Shown here piece after piece: positions 53,205 through 61,987 of a DNA stretch of 64,000 nucleotides (position 1 is its first letter; every line of letters begins with the position of its first letter). Under the pieces are notes generated by a model. The model saw only the letters and a program-made list of their open reading frames with translations. It searched no databases and was not told the origin of the DNA. Source of the DNA: CAWFNW01 sp963817405. Lineage in GTDB: Bacteria > Actinomycetota > Coriobacteriia > Anaerosomatales > Anaerosomataceae. The DNA lies in contig CAWFNW010000003.1 of NCBI GenBank assembly GCA_963817405.1, forward strand, positions 310,001 to 374,000, in the 5' to 3' direction. The position numbers and the translations under genes are program-made.

Positions 53205-54476
53205 TCACGCATCCACCCGATTGTGCGACAAGGCGCGCTGGAACTCCTGGATGTAGGCCGGCTGCTGACGAGTCCACGAGTAGGCCTCCGCCGCCGCGAG
53301 GGACCGCGACTTCATGGAGTCGATCACCTCAAGTGGTAGTGCCGCGATCTGGTCAATCGCTGTGGCCCAGCAAGAGGGATTGATGCCATCGACGAGTATC
53401 CCATTCTCGTGCTCACTCACAATCCTCCGTATGCCGGGAAGGTCCGACCCGAGGATGGCGAGTCCGGCGGCGATGTACGCGAAGAGTTTGGATGTGGATG
53501 CCCTACGCTCGTTCTCGTCATCCCCCCTCAGGGCCACGACTCCGACGTCATACTCTGCAGCACTGTCCACGATTTGATGCGGCGCAGTTGGCCCCACAAT
53601 GGTCACCCTGCCATCGAGACCGAGCTCGCGTATGCGAGCGTGCACGGCGTCTCCGAGGAGGTTCTTGCCTTGCAGAGTAAGCGTCGCATCGGATCGCGCG
53701 AGGGCCATGGCCTCGATTAGCTCGATCACTGGTCGATCGAACATGAGGGACCCAAGGAAGACCATACGCAATGGGCGCTGTGTTGGCTTGATTGCGGGGA
53801 CGATTCGCGCAGGCATGTTGTCCCGAACAACCGGTCTTCGCACGAGACCATCGCCGCTGTACCGCTCCACGTAGTAATCAGCGTACGACTCAGCGGCGGT
53901 GATGAACCCATCAACTCCGCGAATCGCAGCGCGCTCCGCCTCAAGCTGGCGTTGGCGGTAGCGCTGCCCACGATAGAGGTACTCAGGCACGAGGTCGACG
54001 GTCTCATAGAGGACCCTGACATCCCGCTCTCGCGCGACGAGGAGTGCAGTCGGGAGGCTTGGGAAGTCGACGACCCAGAAGATGTCGATGTCTCCGGCGA
54101 GGTCCCGTAGCGCTCGTATCCGAGCACGCGATTGAAGCCTCAGTGGAAGCATCTCAGACACCTTGCGGATGACTTCGAGGCCGAGGTTGTGGGCAACCCG
54201 AGCAGTCCTCCATGAGAGTCGGGATTCTGGGATGCCCATCGCAAGGTTCACAGGCGCTTCCGTGCTCAGGATATCCTGAGGCTCGTCGGGCGTGTTGGCG
54301 TTCGAGGTAAGCAGGACGACTGTTGCCCCGGACGCTCGAAGGGCGACGACTTCCTGCAGGATCCGGGTGTAGTGGGACAGGCTATGCTCGAAGATGAGAC
54401 AGATGCGCACATCGGCGAGCGGCGCACCCTTCCGGCCCGAGGCCTGTGACTGTCCCAACGGACTCAACGGAATCAA
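53205..54476 (-). CDS. Glycosyltransferase, GT-B fold (family 4-like)
   Basis: 423 aa. ICLIFEHSLSHYTRILQEVVALRASGATVVLLTSN opens the acceptor domain; FWVVDFPSLPTALLVAR and RVLYETVDLVPEY follow; the donor half has RMVFLGSLMFDRPVIELIEAM, TIVGPTAPHQIVDSAAEYDVGVVALR and STSKLFAYIAAGLAILGSDLPGIRRIV. Two Met starts are possible (ATG 54476, or a later one); the first gives a 4-base overlap with the upstream gene. Second gene of a minus-strand operon. Substrates unknown. Confidence 0.83.
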   Translation of the reverse strand: MIPLSPLGQSQASGRKGAPLADVRICLIFEHSLSHYTRILQEVVALRASGATVVLLTSNANTPDEPQDILSTEAPVNLAMGIPESRLSWRTARVAHNLGLEVIRKVSEMLPLRLQSRARIRALRDLAGDIDIFWVVDFPSLPTALLVARERDVRVLYETVDLVPEYLYRGQRYRQRQLEAERAAIRGVDGFITAAESYADYYVERYSGDGLVRRPVVRDNMPARIVPAIKPTQRPLRMVFLGSLMFDRPVIELIEAMALARSDATLTLQGKNLLGDAVHARIRELGLDGRVTIVGPTAPHQIVDSAAEYDVGVVALRGDDENERRASTSKLFAYIAAGLAILGSDLPGIRRIVSEHENGILVDGINPSCWATAIDQIAALPLEVIDSMKSRSLAAAEAYSWTRQQPAYIQEFQRALSHNRVDA

Positions 54477-55708
54477 CTGCTCGTGCCGCGATCGAGCACG
54501 GTGCGGTAGAGGGCCGCCATGGAGTCTAGGTAACGTTCATGTGAGAATCGCTCGTTCGCGAGCCGCCGCCCCATCTGTCCCCTTCGATGCGCTTCCTCGG
54601 GGAGTCCTGCGAGTGAGTCGATTGCTGATCTGAGCGCGCGTGCGTCGCCCACGGGTACCGCAATGCCGCACTCTGGCGCAGACGTCACGCTGGGAACGGC
54701 TGTGCCCTCGAAAGAGATTACGGGCCGCCCGGCGGCCATCGCCTCGAGCGCCATGAGCCCAAATGCCTCGGCCGTTGATGGCATCAGAAAGACATCACAC
54801 GCCGAGAAGGCCGTGGCGTGGGATGTCGGATCCTCTACCCAGCCCATCTCAATCACGTTGTAGGCACGGGCGAGATCCTTGACCAAGTGACGACGGTCGA
54901 GCGTCAGGAGTGTTGTTGGGCGGTCCGGGCTTCTTGACCCAAGGGCCTCGACGATGTAGCGAAGGCCCTTCACGTCGTGGGGAGTCGATCGGAACAGGAT
55001 GACGAAGTCGTCTTCCGGTATTCCGAGCGCTCGTCGACTGGCGACCCGTTCGGAGTCAGGGAGGTAGGCGGTCGTGTCGATGCCGAAGGGTATCAGGTGC
55101 ACGCGCTCGAAATGGCGGGTCAGCGGGCTTGCCTTGACGATGTCGAGCATGTATTGAGACGCCACGACGATATCCACATCGAGCTGCGCGTAGACGTGGC
55201 TCTTGAGTTTCCACATCCGATCCGCGCAGTCCTTCGCGATAGGGAAGGCCCGGTCTAGGTGCGGGCATGACTCGCATCCGGTCAACCACCCCTTGCAGTC
55301 GACAGGGGAAATGCAGTGGCCGGTAACGGGCCAGTGGTCGTGAAAGGTCCAAACGCAGCGCTTCTTCTTGGTGAGCATTGGCAGGTCCAGGAGCGACACG
55401 ACCTGGTTGTGCAGAAGGTGCAGGTGAATGACGTCAGCCTCGGCAAACTCGGGTCTGCTCGCCAGAACGCGCCCCCACGGGAAGAGCACGTTGTTCATCG
55501 AGCGGCGTTGCTCGACCTGGGCCAGGGCTTGGTGAATGGTCTCATCAGTGGACTGGCTTAGCAGGCGGAACACGTCGGGGTTGTCACTCAGCTTCGACAG
55601 GACAGCCTGCTTCGCGGCGACTCCATAGGGACGTAGTTCCGCCATGAGGTCATAACCGTTGAACCGTCTGCCATCGAGGTCGACGTTGTTGACGTGGAGC
55701 ACTTTCAT
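54473..55708 (-). CDS. Glycosyltransferase family 4
   Basis: 411 aa. MKVLHVNNVDLDGRRFNGYDL begins a GT-B protein; DVIHLHLLHNQ, WTFHDHWPVTGHC and a short Cys pair region (HCISPVDCKGWLTGCESCP) occur in the acceptor half, the latter a feature of a GT4 subset. The donor half shows ILFRSTPHDVKGLRYIVEAL, IEMGWVEDPTSHATAFSACDVFLMPSTAEAFGLMALEAMAAGRPVISFEGTAVPSV with the E-x7-E motif. Overlaps neighbours by 4 bases on both sides. Acceptor unknown. Confidence 0.88.
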   Translation of the reverse strand: MKVLHVNNVDLDGRRFNGYDLMAELRPYGVAAKQAVLSKLSDNPDVFRLLSQSTDETIHQALAQVEQRRSMNNVLFPWGRVLASRPEFAEADVIHLHLLHNQVVSLLDLPMLTKKKRCVWTFHDHWPVTGHCISPVDCKGWLTGCESCPHLDRAFPIAKDCADRMWKLKSHVYAQLDVDIVVASQYMLDIVKASPLTRHFERVHLIPFGIDTTAYLPDSERVASRRALGIPEDDFVILFRSTPHDVKGLRYIVEALGSRSPDRPTTLLTLDRRHLVKDLARAYNVIEMGWVEDPTSHATAFSACDVFLMPSTAEAFGLMALEAMAAGRPVISFEGTAVPSVTSAPECGIAVPVGDARALRSAIDSLAGLPEEAHRRGQMGRRLANERFSHERYLDSMAALYRTVLDRGTSS

Positions 55709-55944
55709 CGCAGGCTCCGCGACCGCCGCCCCAGCTTCCGATGTAGGATGATCAATGCTCTGCGAATCAGGACTGGAATCACGGCTAGCCCGAGCGTCCG
55801 CTCGTACAGTTCGAGCTTTCCACTGACCTCCTGTCGAATCTCCAGGACCAGCTCCGTTACACCATTGAGCGCAGCCAGCGCCTCGGGCGTGGAAAAGTCA
55901 AAGTCCTCCGGCTCCGCGGGGCTGGGTTCAGGGTGAGTCATCAC
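55705..55944 (-). CDS. Small hypothetical protein, first gene of a minus-strand glycosyltransferase operon
   Basis: 79 aa. An acidic, Pro/Glu-rich start (HPEPSPAEPEDFDFSTPEAL) is followed by an amphipathic helix (NGVTELVLEIRQEVSGKLELYERTLGLA) and a hydrophobic then basic end (VIPVLIRRALIILHRKLGRRSRS). The end overlaps the GT4 start by 4 bases, which supports translation. Not a recognised family; it could be a membrane-surface helper of the transferases. Confidence 0.55.
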   Translation of the reverse strand: MMTHPEPSPAEPEDFDFSTPEALAALNGVTELVLEIRQEVSGKLELYERTLGLAVIPVLIRRALIILHRKLGRRSRSLR

Positions 55945-56087
55945 GGTCCCGACGACCTCCTTGCTAACGCGATATGCGCGACGATGGTACTACATGCACA
56001 CTTGACCATGCGCTCGGTGGGCTGAGTCCGCTGAGCGGCGGATACGCACGAGAGTGACGGAGCCGTCGATTGCCGACTTGCTCCGAC

Positions 56088-56096
56088 TGATATCCT
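56088..56096 (+). promoter_or_regulatory. Extended -10 in the divergent intergenic region 55945-56156
   Basis: TGA-TATCCT with TTGCCG (56070-56075) upstream at a short 15-nt spacing; it would drive the plus-strand GT2 gene at 56157. The rest of this 212-base intergenic region shows no gene or clear structure. Confidence 0.35.
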
Positions 56097-56156
56097 AGTC
56101 AGGCATCAGCTCAGGATGCAGGCCGTCGTCCACTGTCAAATGGAGGAGGATTCGCG

Positions 56157-57029
56157 GTGGTCGCATGCGACGGCCCAGGCGTGCCAGCACCGCGTTTCTC
56201 GGTCGTTGTCCCTGCATACAACGCGCAAGAGACACTCGCAGGCACGCTTCAGGCTCTGGTCAAGCAGACGTTCGACGACTGGGAGTGCATCGTTGTCGAC
56301 GACGGCTCGGTGGATGAGACGGGGGTCGTTGCTGCGTCCTTTGCCGAACAGGATGAACGGTTCCGCGTGATTGCGCAGGCGAACCGAGGTACCGGCGGCG
56401 CGTACAACACCGGCGTGACTGCCGCCTCAGGGGATTGGGTGACCGTCTGCTCTGCCGACGATGTGCTACTGCCCTCGCACCTATGCGCCATGCGAGCGGC
56501 CATCGCGGCCAACCCCGAGAGCGACATCCTGTCCTGCAACGGCTACTACTGGGGAAGCGATGACGCAAGGGAGCTTGTGTACAAGGGTGCCCGTGCACGT
56601 ACCGCTCGGTCTTGGACGCTCGAGGACGCCCTCGATCGATGCTTCTTCAGCGTTGGTGCGTGCTATCGTCGGTCGCTCTTCGATGCACTCGGCGGGTATC
56701 GTGAGGAGATCTACGGGGAGGACTACGACTTCTGGCTCCGTGCACTGGCCGCAGGTGCGCGCCATCGGTATGTTCCCGAGACTCTGACGCTGCATCGGGT
56801 CTCCGACACGCAGAAGTCCGCGGACCGGGTCCGCGCGTACGAGTCGGACATTCGCTCAATCTCCAATGTGCTCCAGTCCGCAGAGTTGACTGAGTCCGAG
56901 CAGCGTGCCGCGCATGCCGCGATCTCACACCGGCGTCGTCTCATATCGGAGGTCGAGCACCCGGATAGCGTCACGGGCCGCGCCCGACGTCTGCTGAGAC
57001 CGCTCGTTGCTCGGCTGCACGGCCGATGA
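56157..57029 (+). CDS. Glycosyltransferase family 2 (paralogue 2 of 3)
   Basis: 290 aa from GTG 56157, behind GGAGGAGG. PRFSVVVPAYNAQETLAGTLQALV, DDWECIVVDDGSVDETGVVA, NRGTGGAYNTGVTAASGDWVTVCSADDVLLPSHLCAM and CFFSVGACYRRSLFDALGGYREEIYGEDYDFWLRALAAGARHRYVPETLTLHRVS parallel the proteins at 52179 and 58155 almost blockwise. The stop overlaps the next gene (ATGA). Donor and acceptor unknown. Confidence 0.88.
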   Translation: MVACDGPGVPAPRFSVVVPAYNAQETLAGTLQALVKQTFDDWECIVVDDGSVDETGVVAASFAEQDERFRVIAQANRGTGGAYNTGVTAASGDWVTVCSADDVLLPSHLCAMRAAIAANPESDILSCNGYYWGSDDARELVYKGARARTARSWTLEDALDRCFFSVGACYRRSLFDALGGYREEIYGEDYDFWLRALAAGARHRYVPETLTLHRVSDTQKSADRVRAYESDIRSISNVLQSAELTESEQRAAHAAISHRRRLISEVEHPDSVTGRARRLLRPLVARLHGR

Positions 57030-58162
57030 GCGCGTTGCTCAGGGTCCTCGTTGTCCCCAGCTGGTACCCGTCGACCGACGACCTCACAGCTGGCGTCTTC
57101 ATCGCACAGCAGGTGCGCGCGCTCGCACCGCGCGCCGATGTCGCCGTGCTTCATGTCGACGCCGGAAAGCGAGCGTTCGGACCGACCGTGGCGGAGGAAG
57201 ATGGGGTCATGGTCGTGCGCTCAGGTGTGGTTGCGAAGGGGCTGTCCGGTCGCTTCCTCGCGTACCGTGGGGCCGGCCGCTCGGCGTTCGCGGCTTTGCG
57301 CGGGCAATGGGGAGTGCCCGACATCATTCACGTCCAAGCCCTTTGGCCGGCTGGTCTCATCGGCCGTTCGCTCAGTCGCGTCCTCGCCGTCCCCTACGTT
57401 GTGACCGAGCACTCGGAGGAGTACCTCTCCGCTAGTAACCGGCGTCTCGTGCGGACGCCGGGCATGGTTCTGCTGCTCAGGCCCCTCGCCCTCGGCGCTT
57501 CCCGCACCATCGCCGTGAGTCGGTTCCTCGGCGACCGTCTGGTGGAGCTCGGCTTGGCGAGCCATCCCGTGGTGGTCCCCAACGTCGTCCCGCTGAGTTC
57601 TCCACAGCCGGTATCAACCGAGCCCCCGTACGTGATCAGCCACGTCTCCGTGATGGGCCCCGCGAAGAACCTCATCGGTCTGGTTCAGGCGGTCGACAAA
57701 CTGCGCACCCGCCGTTCGGACTTCCGGCTGCGCTTGCTGGGTGATGGTGAGTCCAGGCAGGAGGCCGAGCGCTTGGCGGAGTCGCTCTATCTCAGCGGTG
57801 TCGTCGATTTCGTCGGCCGCAGATCGCCTGACGAGGTTCGCGCGGCGCTTGCGCAGGCGGCGTTCACCGTGGTGAGCAGCACGCACGAAACGTTCTCAGT
57901 GTCAGCTGCGGAGTCGCTGATGTGCGGCCGCCCGGTGCTCTCAACCCGGTGCGGCGGGCCTGAGGAGTTCATCACGCCTGAGGTTGGGCATCTTGTCGAC
58001 GCGGGCAGCGTCGACGCCCTCGTCGAGGGGCTTGACTGGATGTTGGATCACTTCACCGACTTCGACCCCCAGACGCTTCACGAGTATGCCCGGTCTCGGT
58101 TCGCCCCCGATGTCGTAGCAACGCAGATTCTGCAGGTCTACCGGGAGGTGCTCGGTGGCTGA
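57026..58162 (+). CDS. Glycosyltransferase family 4
   Basis: 378 aa. VLVVPSWYPSTDDLTAGVFIAQQVRALAPRADVAVLHV, IHVQALWPAGLIGRSLSRVLAVPYVVTEHSEEYL and the donor half HVSVMGPAKNLIGLVQAVDKL, VDFVGRRSPDEVRAALAQAAFTVVSSTHETFSVSAAESLMCGRPVLSTRCGGPEEFI (E-x7-E type) define a GT4 enzyme. Coupled by 4-base overlap to the upstream GT2 and by 8 bases to the downstream GT2, so the three transferases are made together. Confidence 0.9.
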   Translation: MSALLRVLVVPSWYPSTDDLTAGVFIAQQVRALAPRADVAVLHVDAGKRAFGPTVAEEDGVMVVRSGVVAKGLSGRFLAYRGAGRSAFAALRGQWGVPDIIHVQALWPAGLIGRSLSRVLAVPYVVTEHSEEYLSASNRRLVRTPGMVLLLRPLALGASRTIAVSRFLGDRLVELGLASHPVVVPNVVPLSSPQPVSTEPPYVISHVSVMGPAKNLIGLVQAVDKLRTRRSDFRLRLLGDGESRQEAERLAESLYLSGVVDFVGRRSPDEVRAALAQAAFTVVSSTHETFSVSAAESLMCGRPVLSTRCGGPEEFITPEVGHLVDAGSVDALVEGLDWMLDHFTDFDPQTLHEYARSRFAPDVVATQILQVYREVLGG

Positions 58163-59012
58163 CGCGCCGCGCTTCTCTGTCACCGTTCCCGCCTACAACG
58201 CGGAAGCCACCCTCGCCGAGACCGTCGCCTCGGTGCAGGCGCAGACATTCACCAGCTGGGAGCTTGTCATCGTGGACGACGGCTCGTCCGACGGCACGCT
58301 GGCGCTGGCGCGGCGTCTTGCAGGCGATGACCGCCGCATCCGTGTCGTCTCCCAGGAGAACCTCGGCCCGGGTGGTGCGTACAACACCGCCGTCCGTGAA
58401 GGGCGCGCCGACCTGCTCGTGATGCTCTCCGCGGACGACCTGTTGTTGCCCGAACACCTCGCTCGCTTCGACGGGTTCGTCCGAGACAACCTCGATGCCG
58501 CCGTGTTCACGTGCAACGGCTGGTACGAGTACGAGGACGGTCGGCGTGAGGTCGCCGCGCCGGAGCGCCTCTGGGCGGATCCCGGCGGCTGTACGCTGGA
58601 GGAGCTCCTGCAGGCGTGCTTCTACGGTGTCGGGGCCGTGTATCGGAGAGAGGTCTGGGACGCGGTCGGCGGTTTCCGGGAGGATCTGTACTCTGAGGAC
58701 TACCTCTTCTGGCTTCTGGCGCTTGCGCGCGGCTTCCGGCACCGGCATCTTGACGAGATTCTCTCGGTGCACCGTCGTACCGGCACGCAGATGTCGGCTG
58801 CCGGTCTGCGAATGCGGGAGAACGACCTGCGTGTCGTCGACGAGGTTGTGGCGTCGGGTCTGCTGACCCCGTCGCAACGAGTGGCCGCACAACGCTCACG
58901 GACCAGGCTGAAGAGGAACATCCGAATCCGGAGGCTCTTGGGCCGACTGATGGGAGCGGACGCGACCGAGGATCTGGCCGCACGAGTGCGCGCGGCGCGC
59001 CATCGGCGCTAG
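58155..59012 (+). CDS. Glycosyltransferase family 2 (paralogue 3 of 3)
   Basis: 285 aa. PRFSVTVPAYNAEATLAETVASVQ, SWELVIVDDGSSDGTLALA, NLGPGGAYNTAVREGRADLLVMLSADDLLLPEHLARF and CFYGVGAVYRREVWDAVGGFREDLYSEDYLFWLLALARGFRHRHLDEILSVHRRTG. The same block order as the other two GT2 proteins, with a basic C-terminus. GTG start within the end of the GT4 gene. Its last 4 bases overlap the end of the convergent epimerase gene. Confidence 0.88.
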   Translation: MADAPRFSVTVPAYNAEATLAETVASVQAQTFTSWELVIVDDGSSDGTLALARRLAGDDRRIRVVSQENLGPGGAYNTAVREGRADLLVMLSADDLLLPEHLARFDGFVRDNLDAAVFTCNGWYEYEDGRREVAAPERLWADPGGCTLEELLQACFYGVGAVYRREVWDAVGGFREDLYSEDYLFWLLALARGFRHRHLDEILSVHRRTGTQMSAAGLRMRENDLRVVDEVVASGLLTPSQRVAAQRSRTRLKRNIRIRRLLGRLMGADATEDLAARVRAARHRR

Positions 59013-59959
59013 CCGCCCTGGGACTCCCAGCGCGCGCTCGTGACAGGATCGCTTCGCAGCCATTCGATGTAGGCGCGCAGCCCCTCGCTGAGATCCATCG
59101 ACGGCCTGAACCCGAAGGCGCCTTCGGCGGCGTCGACCGCCGCGAGGCTGTCGCGCACGTCCCCGGGGCGCGGCGGGCCGTAGACGATGTTGACCGGCTC
59201 GCCGATCGTCTCAGTCATCATGGTCGCAAGCGAGTTGATCGAGATGCGCGAACCGCTGCCCAGGTTGAACGAGCCCGCAGCGTCGGCAGAGATACCGGCC
59301 TGGTAGTTCGCTCGAGCGACGTCCGCTGCATGCACGAAGTCGCGGGTCTGTTCCCCGTCGCCGAAGATCGTGACGTCCTGGTGCCTGAGCATCCGCTCGG
59401 CGAAGATCGGGATGACGTTGCCGTATGCGTCGTAGCGCTGCCGAACGCCGTAGACGTTGAAGTAGCGCAGGCACACGTTCCTCATGCCGTACAGTTTGTT
59501 GTAGACGAGGCACATCTTCTCCGCCGCAAGCTTGCTGGCCCCGTACGGCGAGTCGGGATCCTGCGGATGGTCCTCGGCGATCGGGAGGGTCTTGAGCTCG
59601 CCGAAGATGCCCGCCGACGAGGAGAAGACGATGCGCGGGATGCGGTGAGCGCGGGCGGCCTCGAGCACGTTGAGGGTGCCGATGACGTTGATCTCGGAGT
59701 CTCGCACCGGGTTGTCGATCGAGCGGGTGTTTCCGACGCTTGCTGCCAAATGGAAGATGACGTCGCAGCCCGCAGCTGCCGCAGCGGCAGCGCCCCGTGC
59801 GGAGACGTCGCCGCGGACGAACTCCACGTCGTCGCGGAGGTTCTCCGCAAAGCCGGATGAGAGGTCGTCGAGTACGACCACGTCGTGTCCCTCGCTCCTC
59901 AGGAGCTCGACGAGGTTGCTCCCAATGAAGCCGGCTCCACCAGTCACCAGTGCCTTCAC
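59009..59959 (-). CDS. NAD-dependent sugar-nucleotide epimerase/dehydratase (GalE/WbpP-like)
   Basis: 316 aa. Extended SDR: ALVTGGAGFIGSNLVELL for NAD, VVVLDDLSSG, SSSAGIFGE (catalytic Ser region), DSPYGASKLAAEKM (Tyr-Lys), RYFNVYGVRQ and GDGEQTRDFVHAADVARA. It probably epimerises a UDP-hexose or UDP-HexNAc at C4; substrate cannot be read off. Sits 20 bases after the ABC exporter stop on the same strand, so the two may be one operon. Confidence 0.88.
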   Translation of the reverse strand: MKALVTGGAGFIGSNLVELLRSEGHDVVVLDDLSSGFAENLRDDVEFVRGDVSARGAAAAAAAGCDVIFHLAASVGNTRSIDNPVRDSEINVIGTLNVLEAARAHRIPRIVFSSSAGIFGELKTLPIAEDHPQDPDSPYGASKLAAEKMCLVYNKLYGMRNVCLRYFNVYGVRQRYDAYGNVIPIFAERMLRHQDVTIFGDGEQTRDFVHAADVARANYQAGISADAAGSFNLGSGSRISINSLATMMTETIGEPVNIVYGPPRPGDVRDSLAAVDAAEGAFGFRPSMDLSEGLRAYIEWLRSDPVTSARWESQGG

Positions 59960-59979
59960 GCGCGATGCACCCCCAGGAC

Positions 59980-61833
59980 CTAGGCCAACAGTTGTGTCTC
60001 AAAGAGCTTGCGGTACGCGCCGTCATGCGCGACCAGCTCGTCATGGGTTCCTCGCTCGACGACTCGGCCGTCTTCGATCACGAGCAACTGATCTGCCTGG
60101 ATGACGGTCGCCAGCCGGTGCGCGATGACGATGACCGTCTTCTGGCCGTGCAGCTCGTGCAGCGCCCGCTGGATGTAGCTCTCCGACTCTGAGTCGAGCG
60201 AGCTCGTGGGCTCGTCGAGGATGATGATCGAGTTGTCCTCCAGAAGCACGCGCGCCAACCCGATGCGCTGGCGCTCGCCGCCGGAGAAGCGCACGCCGCG
60301 GTCGCCCAGGTTGGTCTCCAGCCCGTTCGGCAGGGCGTAGACGAAGGTTGCATAGGAGCGCTCGAGGGCGCTATGAATCTGCTCCTCCGTGGGCGCGTAA
60401 TCGAGGCCGTAGATGAGATTCTCACGCACGGTGTCGTTGAAGAGCATCGCGCTTTGGGTCAGGTAGCCGATGCCCTTGCGGAGTGAGCCGACCTGAAACT
60501 CCTTGATGTCGATGCCATCGAAGGTGATGGTCCCGCCGGTGACGTCCCGAAGGCGGGGCAGGAGCTCGACGAGCGTGGACTTGCCGGCGCCGGAGCGTCC
60601 GACAAGCGCGGTGAAGGACCCCGCCGGAATGGTGATCGAGATGTCCTGCAACACGGCTTTGCCCGGCGACTCGGCGGAGCCGTCAGGAGCCGGAGGGTCT
60701 GGGTAGGCGTACTCGACATGGTCCAGCACCACCTCGCGGCGCACGCCCTCAAAGGGCTCGGTGCCGCCGGCGATACGGTTGGAGGTCGTGGCGTCGACGG
60801 TCGCCTCCTTGACCAGCAGCAGGCCCGCCATGTTCGTCGAGATCGCTTGCCGGCCCGCGTTGAACTCCTTCACCTTTGCGTTCAGGCGGTTGAGCAGGAA
60901 GAGGAGGAGGCCCAGCTGGGCGAGCGTCATCCCCAGGACGCTGATCCCGATGTAGAGCGTGACGAAGACTGACAGCATCAGCAGAGGATCCGCGGTCACC
61001 TCGACCATCGCGCCAAGCCGTGCCTGCTTGACGCTGATGACGCGCATCGTCTCCGAGAAGTCCTCGATCCGTTTGGACTCGACACCCTTCTGGTCGCGCA
61101 ACTTGATGAGGCGCATGAGACTGAGGCGTTCGACGATCTTGCCCATCATGGTCTGGTTGGTTCTCGCCGACTCGATCCCGAACTCGCGGATCCGTCGGAA
61201 GTTGGCCTTGACTGCCGACGAGACCAGCGCCGCGAAGACGACCGTGACGAGCGTCAGGGGAACCGATATCGCGAGCAGGATGGCAACGTACAAGAGCATG
61301 AGCAGTGCGATCGACAGCTGCTTCATCACCGCGAGGATCGCCGCGCCGGCAGCGGTCGTCTGCGTGATGACGATGCCGACGAGCTGGCCTACGGAATGCC
61401 GAGTGAAGAATTCGGGATCCGCGTTGAAGACCGTGTCAAGCGTCTGCATGCGCATCCGGATGGCGATGCGGCTGGACACGACCGCGGAGTACCAGGTGTT
61501 GAAGTAGAAGACGACCTGGCGCAGGAGGATCGGGACGAACGCCAAGACGAGAAGCACGATCAGCGTCACTGGCAGATGGAAGAGGTCCATGAACCTCGCG
61601 ATCGTCGTCCAGATCACGCCCGAGCCCTCGGTGATCGCCGTCGTTCCACCCTCGGCGTACTGCAGGATCGGGAGCAGCAGCGAGAGTCCGACGCCCTCGA
61701 AGATCGCGAAGACGACCGCGAACAGGATCAGGCCAACGAGCTCGGCCGGCTTGATGTCGACGATGGTGAGCATCCGCCGGATCGCGTTGATGCGCAGGTA
61801 TTCGCTGAGGAACTCGGTGGCTCGTTTGAGCAC
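59980..61833 (-). CDS. ABC exporter half-transporter (MsbA/PglK-like)
   Basis: 617 aa if started at GTG 61833, which has GGGAT about 9 bases upstream; the open frame extends 105 codons further but that part is not protein-like and covers the divergent promoter. The membrane domain (residues about 30-330) has about six helices; the ATPase domain shows Walker A VGRSGAGKSTL, Q-loop GYLTQSAMLF, signature RFSGGERQRIGLARVLL, Walker B IIILDEPTSSLD and the switch His in VIVIAHRLATV. It likely flips a lipid-linked glycan made by the surrounding transferases. The substrate is inferred from location. Confidence 0.88.
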   Translation of the reverse strand: MLKRATEFLSEYLRINAIRRMLTIVDIKPAELVGLILFAVVFAIFEGVGLSLLLPILQYAEGGTTAITEGSGVIWTTIARFMDLFHLPVTLIVLLVLAFVPILLRQVVFYFNTWYSAVVSSRIAIRMRMQTLDTVFNADPEFFTRHSVGQLVGIVITQTTAAGAAILAVMKQLSIALLMLLYVAILLAISVPLTLVTVVFAALVSSAVKANFRRIREFGIESARTNQTMMGKIVERLSLMRLIKLRDQKGVESKRIEDFSETMRVISVKQARLGAMVEVTADPLLMLSVFVTLYIGISVLGMTLAQLGLLLFLLNRLNAKVKEFNAGRQAISTNMAGLLLVKEATVDATTSNRIAGGTEPFEGVRREVVLDHVEYAYPDPPAPDGSAESPGKAVLQDISITIPAGSFTALVGRSGAGKSTLVELLPRLRDVTGGTITFDGIDIKEFQVGSLRKGIGYLTQSAMLFNDTVRENLIYGLDYAPTEEQIHSALERSYATFVYALPNGLETNLGDRGVRFSGGERQRIGLARVLLEDNSIIILDEPTSSLDSESESYIQRALHELHGQKTVIVIAHRLATVIQADQLLVIEDGRVVERGTHDELVAHDGAYRKLFETQLLA

Positions 61834-61874
61834 GATTGCGGATCCCAACTCGAGGTGTCCGGTGGTGCCAGCAC

Positions 61875-61947
61875 AGTATACAAGTGCGCGCGCTGCTGGG
61901 GGTGATTGGGCTGATGCGGGCGAGTGGGGTCGATCCTTGTCTATACT
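61875..61947. promoter_or_regulatory. Divergent -10 elements between the ABC exporter and GT4 genes
   Basis: AGTATA (61875-61880) reads TATACT on the minus strand, about 42 bases before the ABC GTG; TATACT at 61942-61947 on the plus strand lies 40 bases before the GT4 start. Neither has a clear -35. The pair suggests back-to-back promoters. Confidence 0.4.
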
Positions 61948-61987
61948 CAGTGCGTGTCCGTCCGCCGAGCAGTCTGGACTGGGGACG

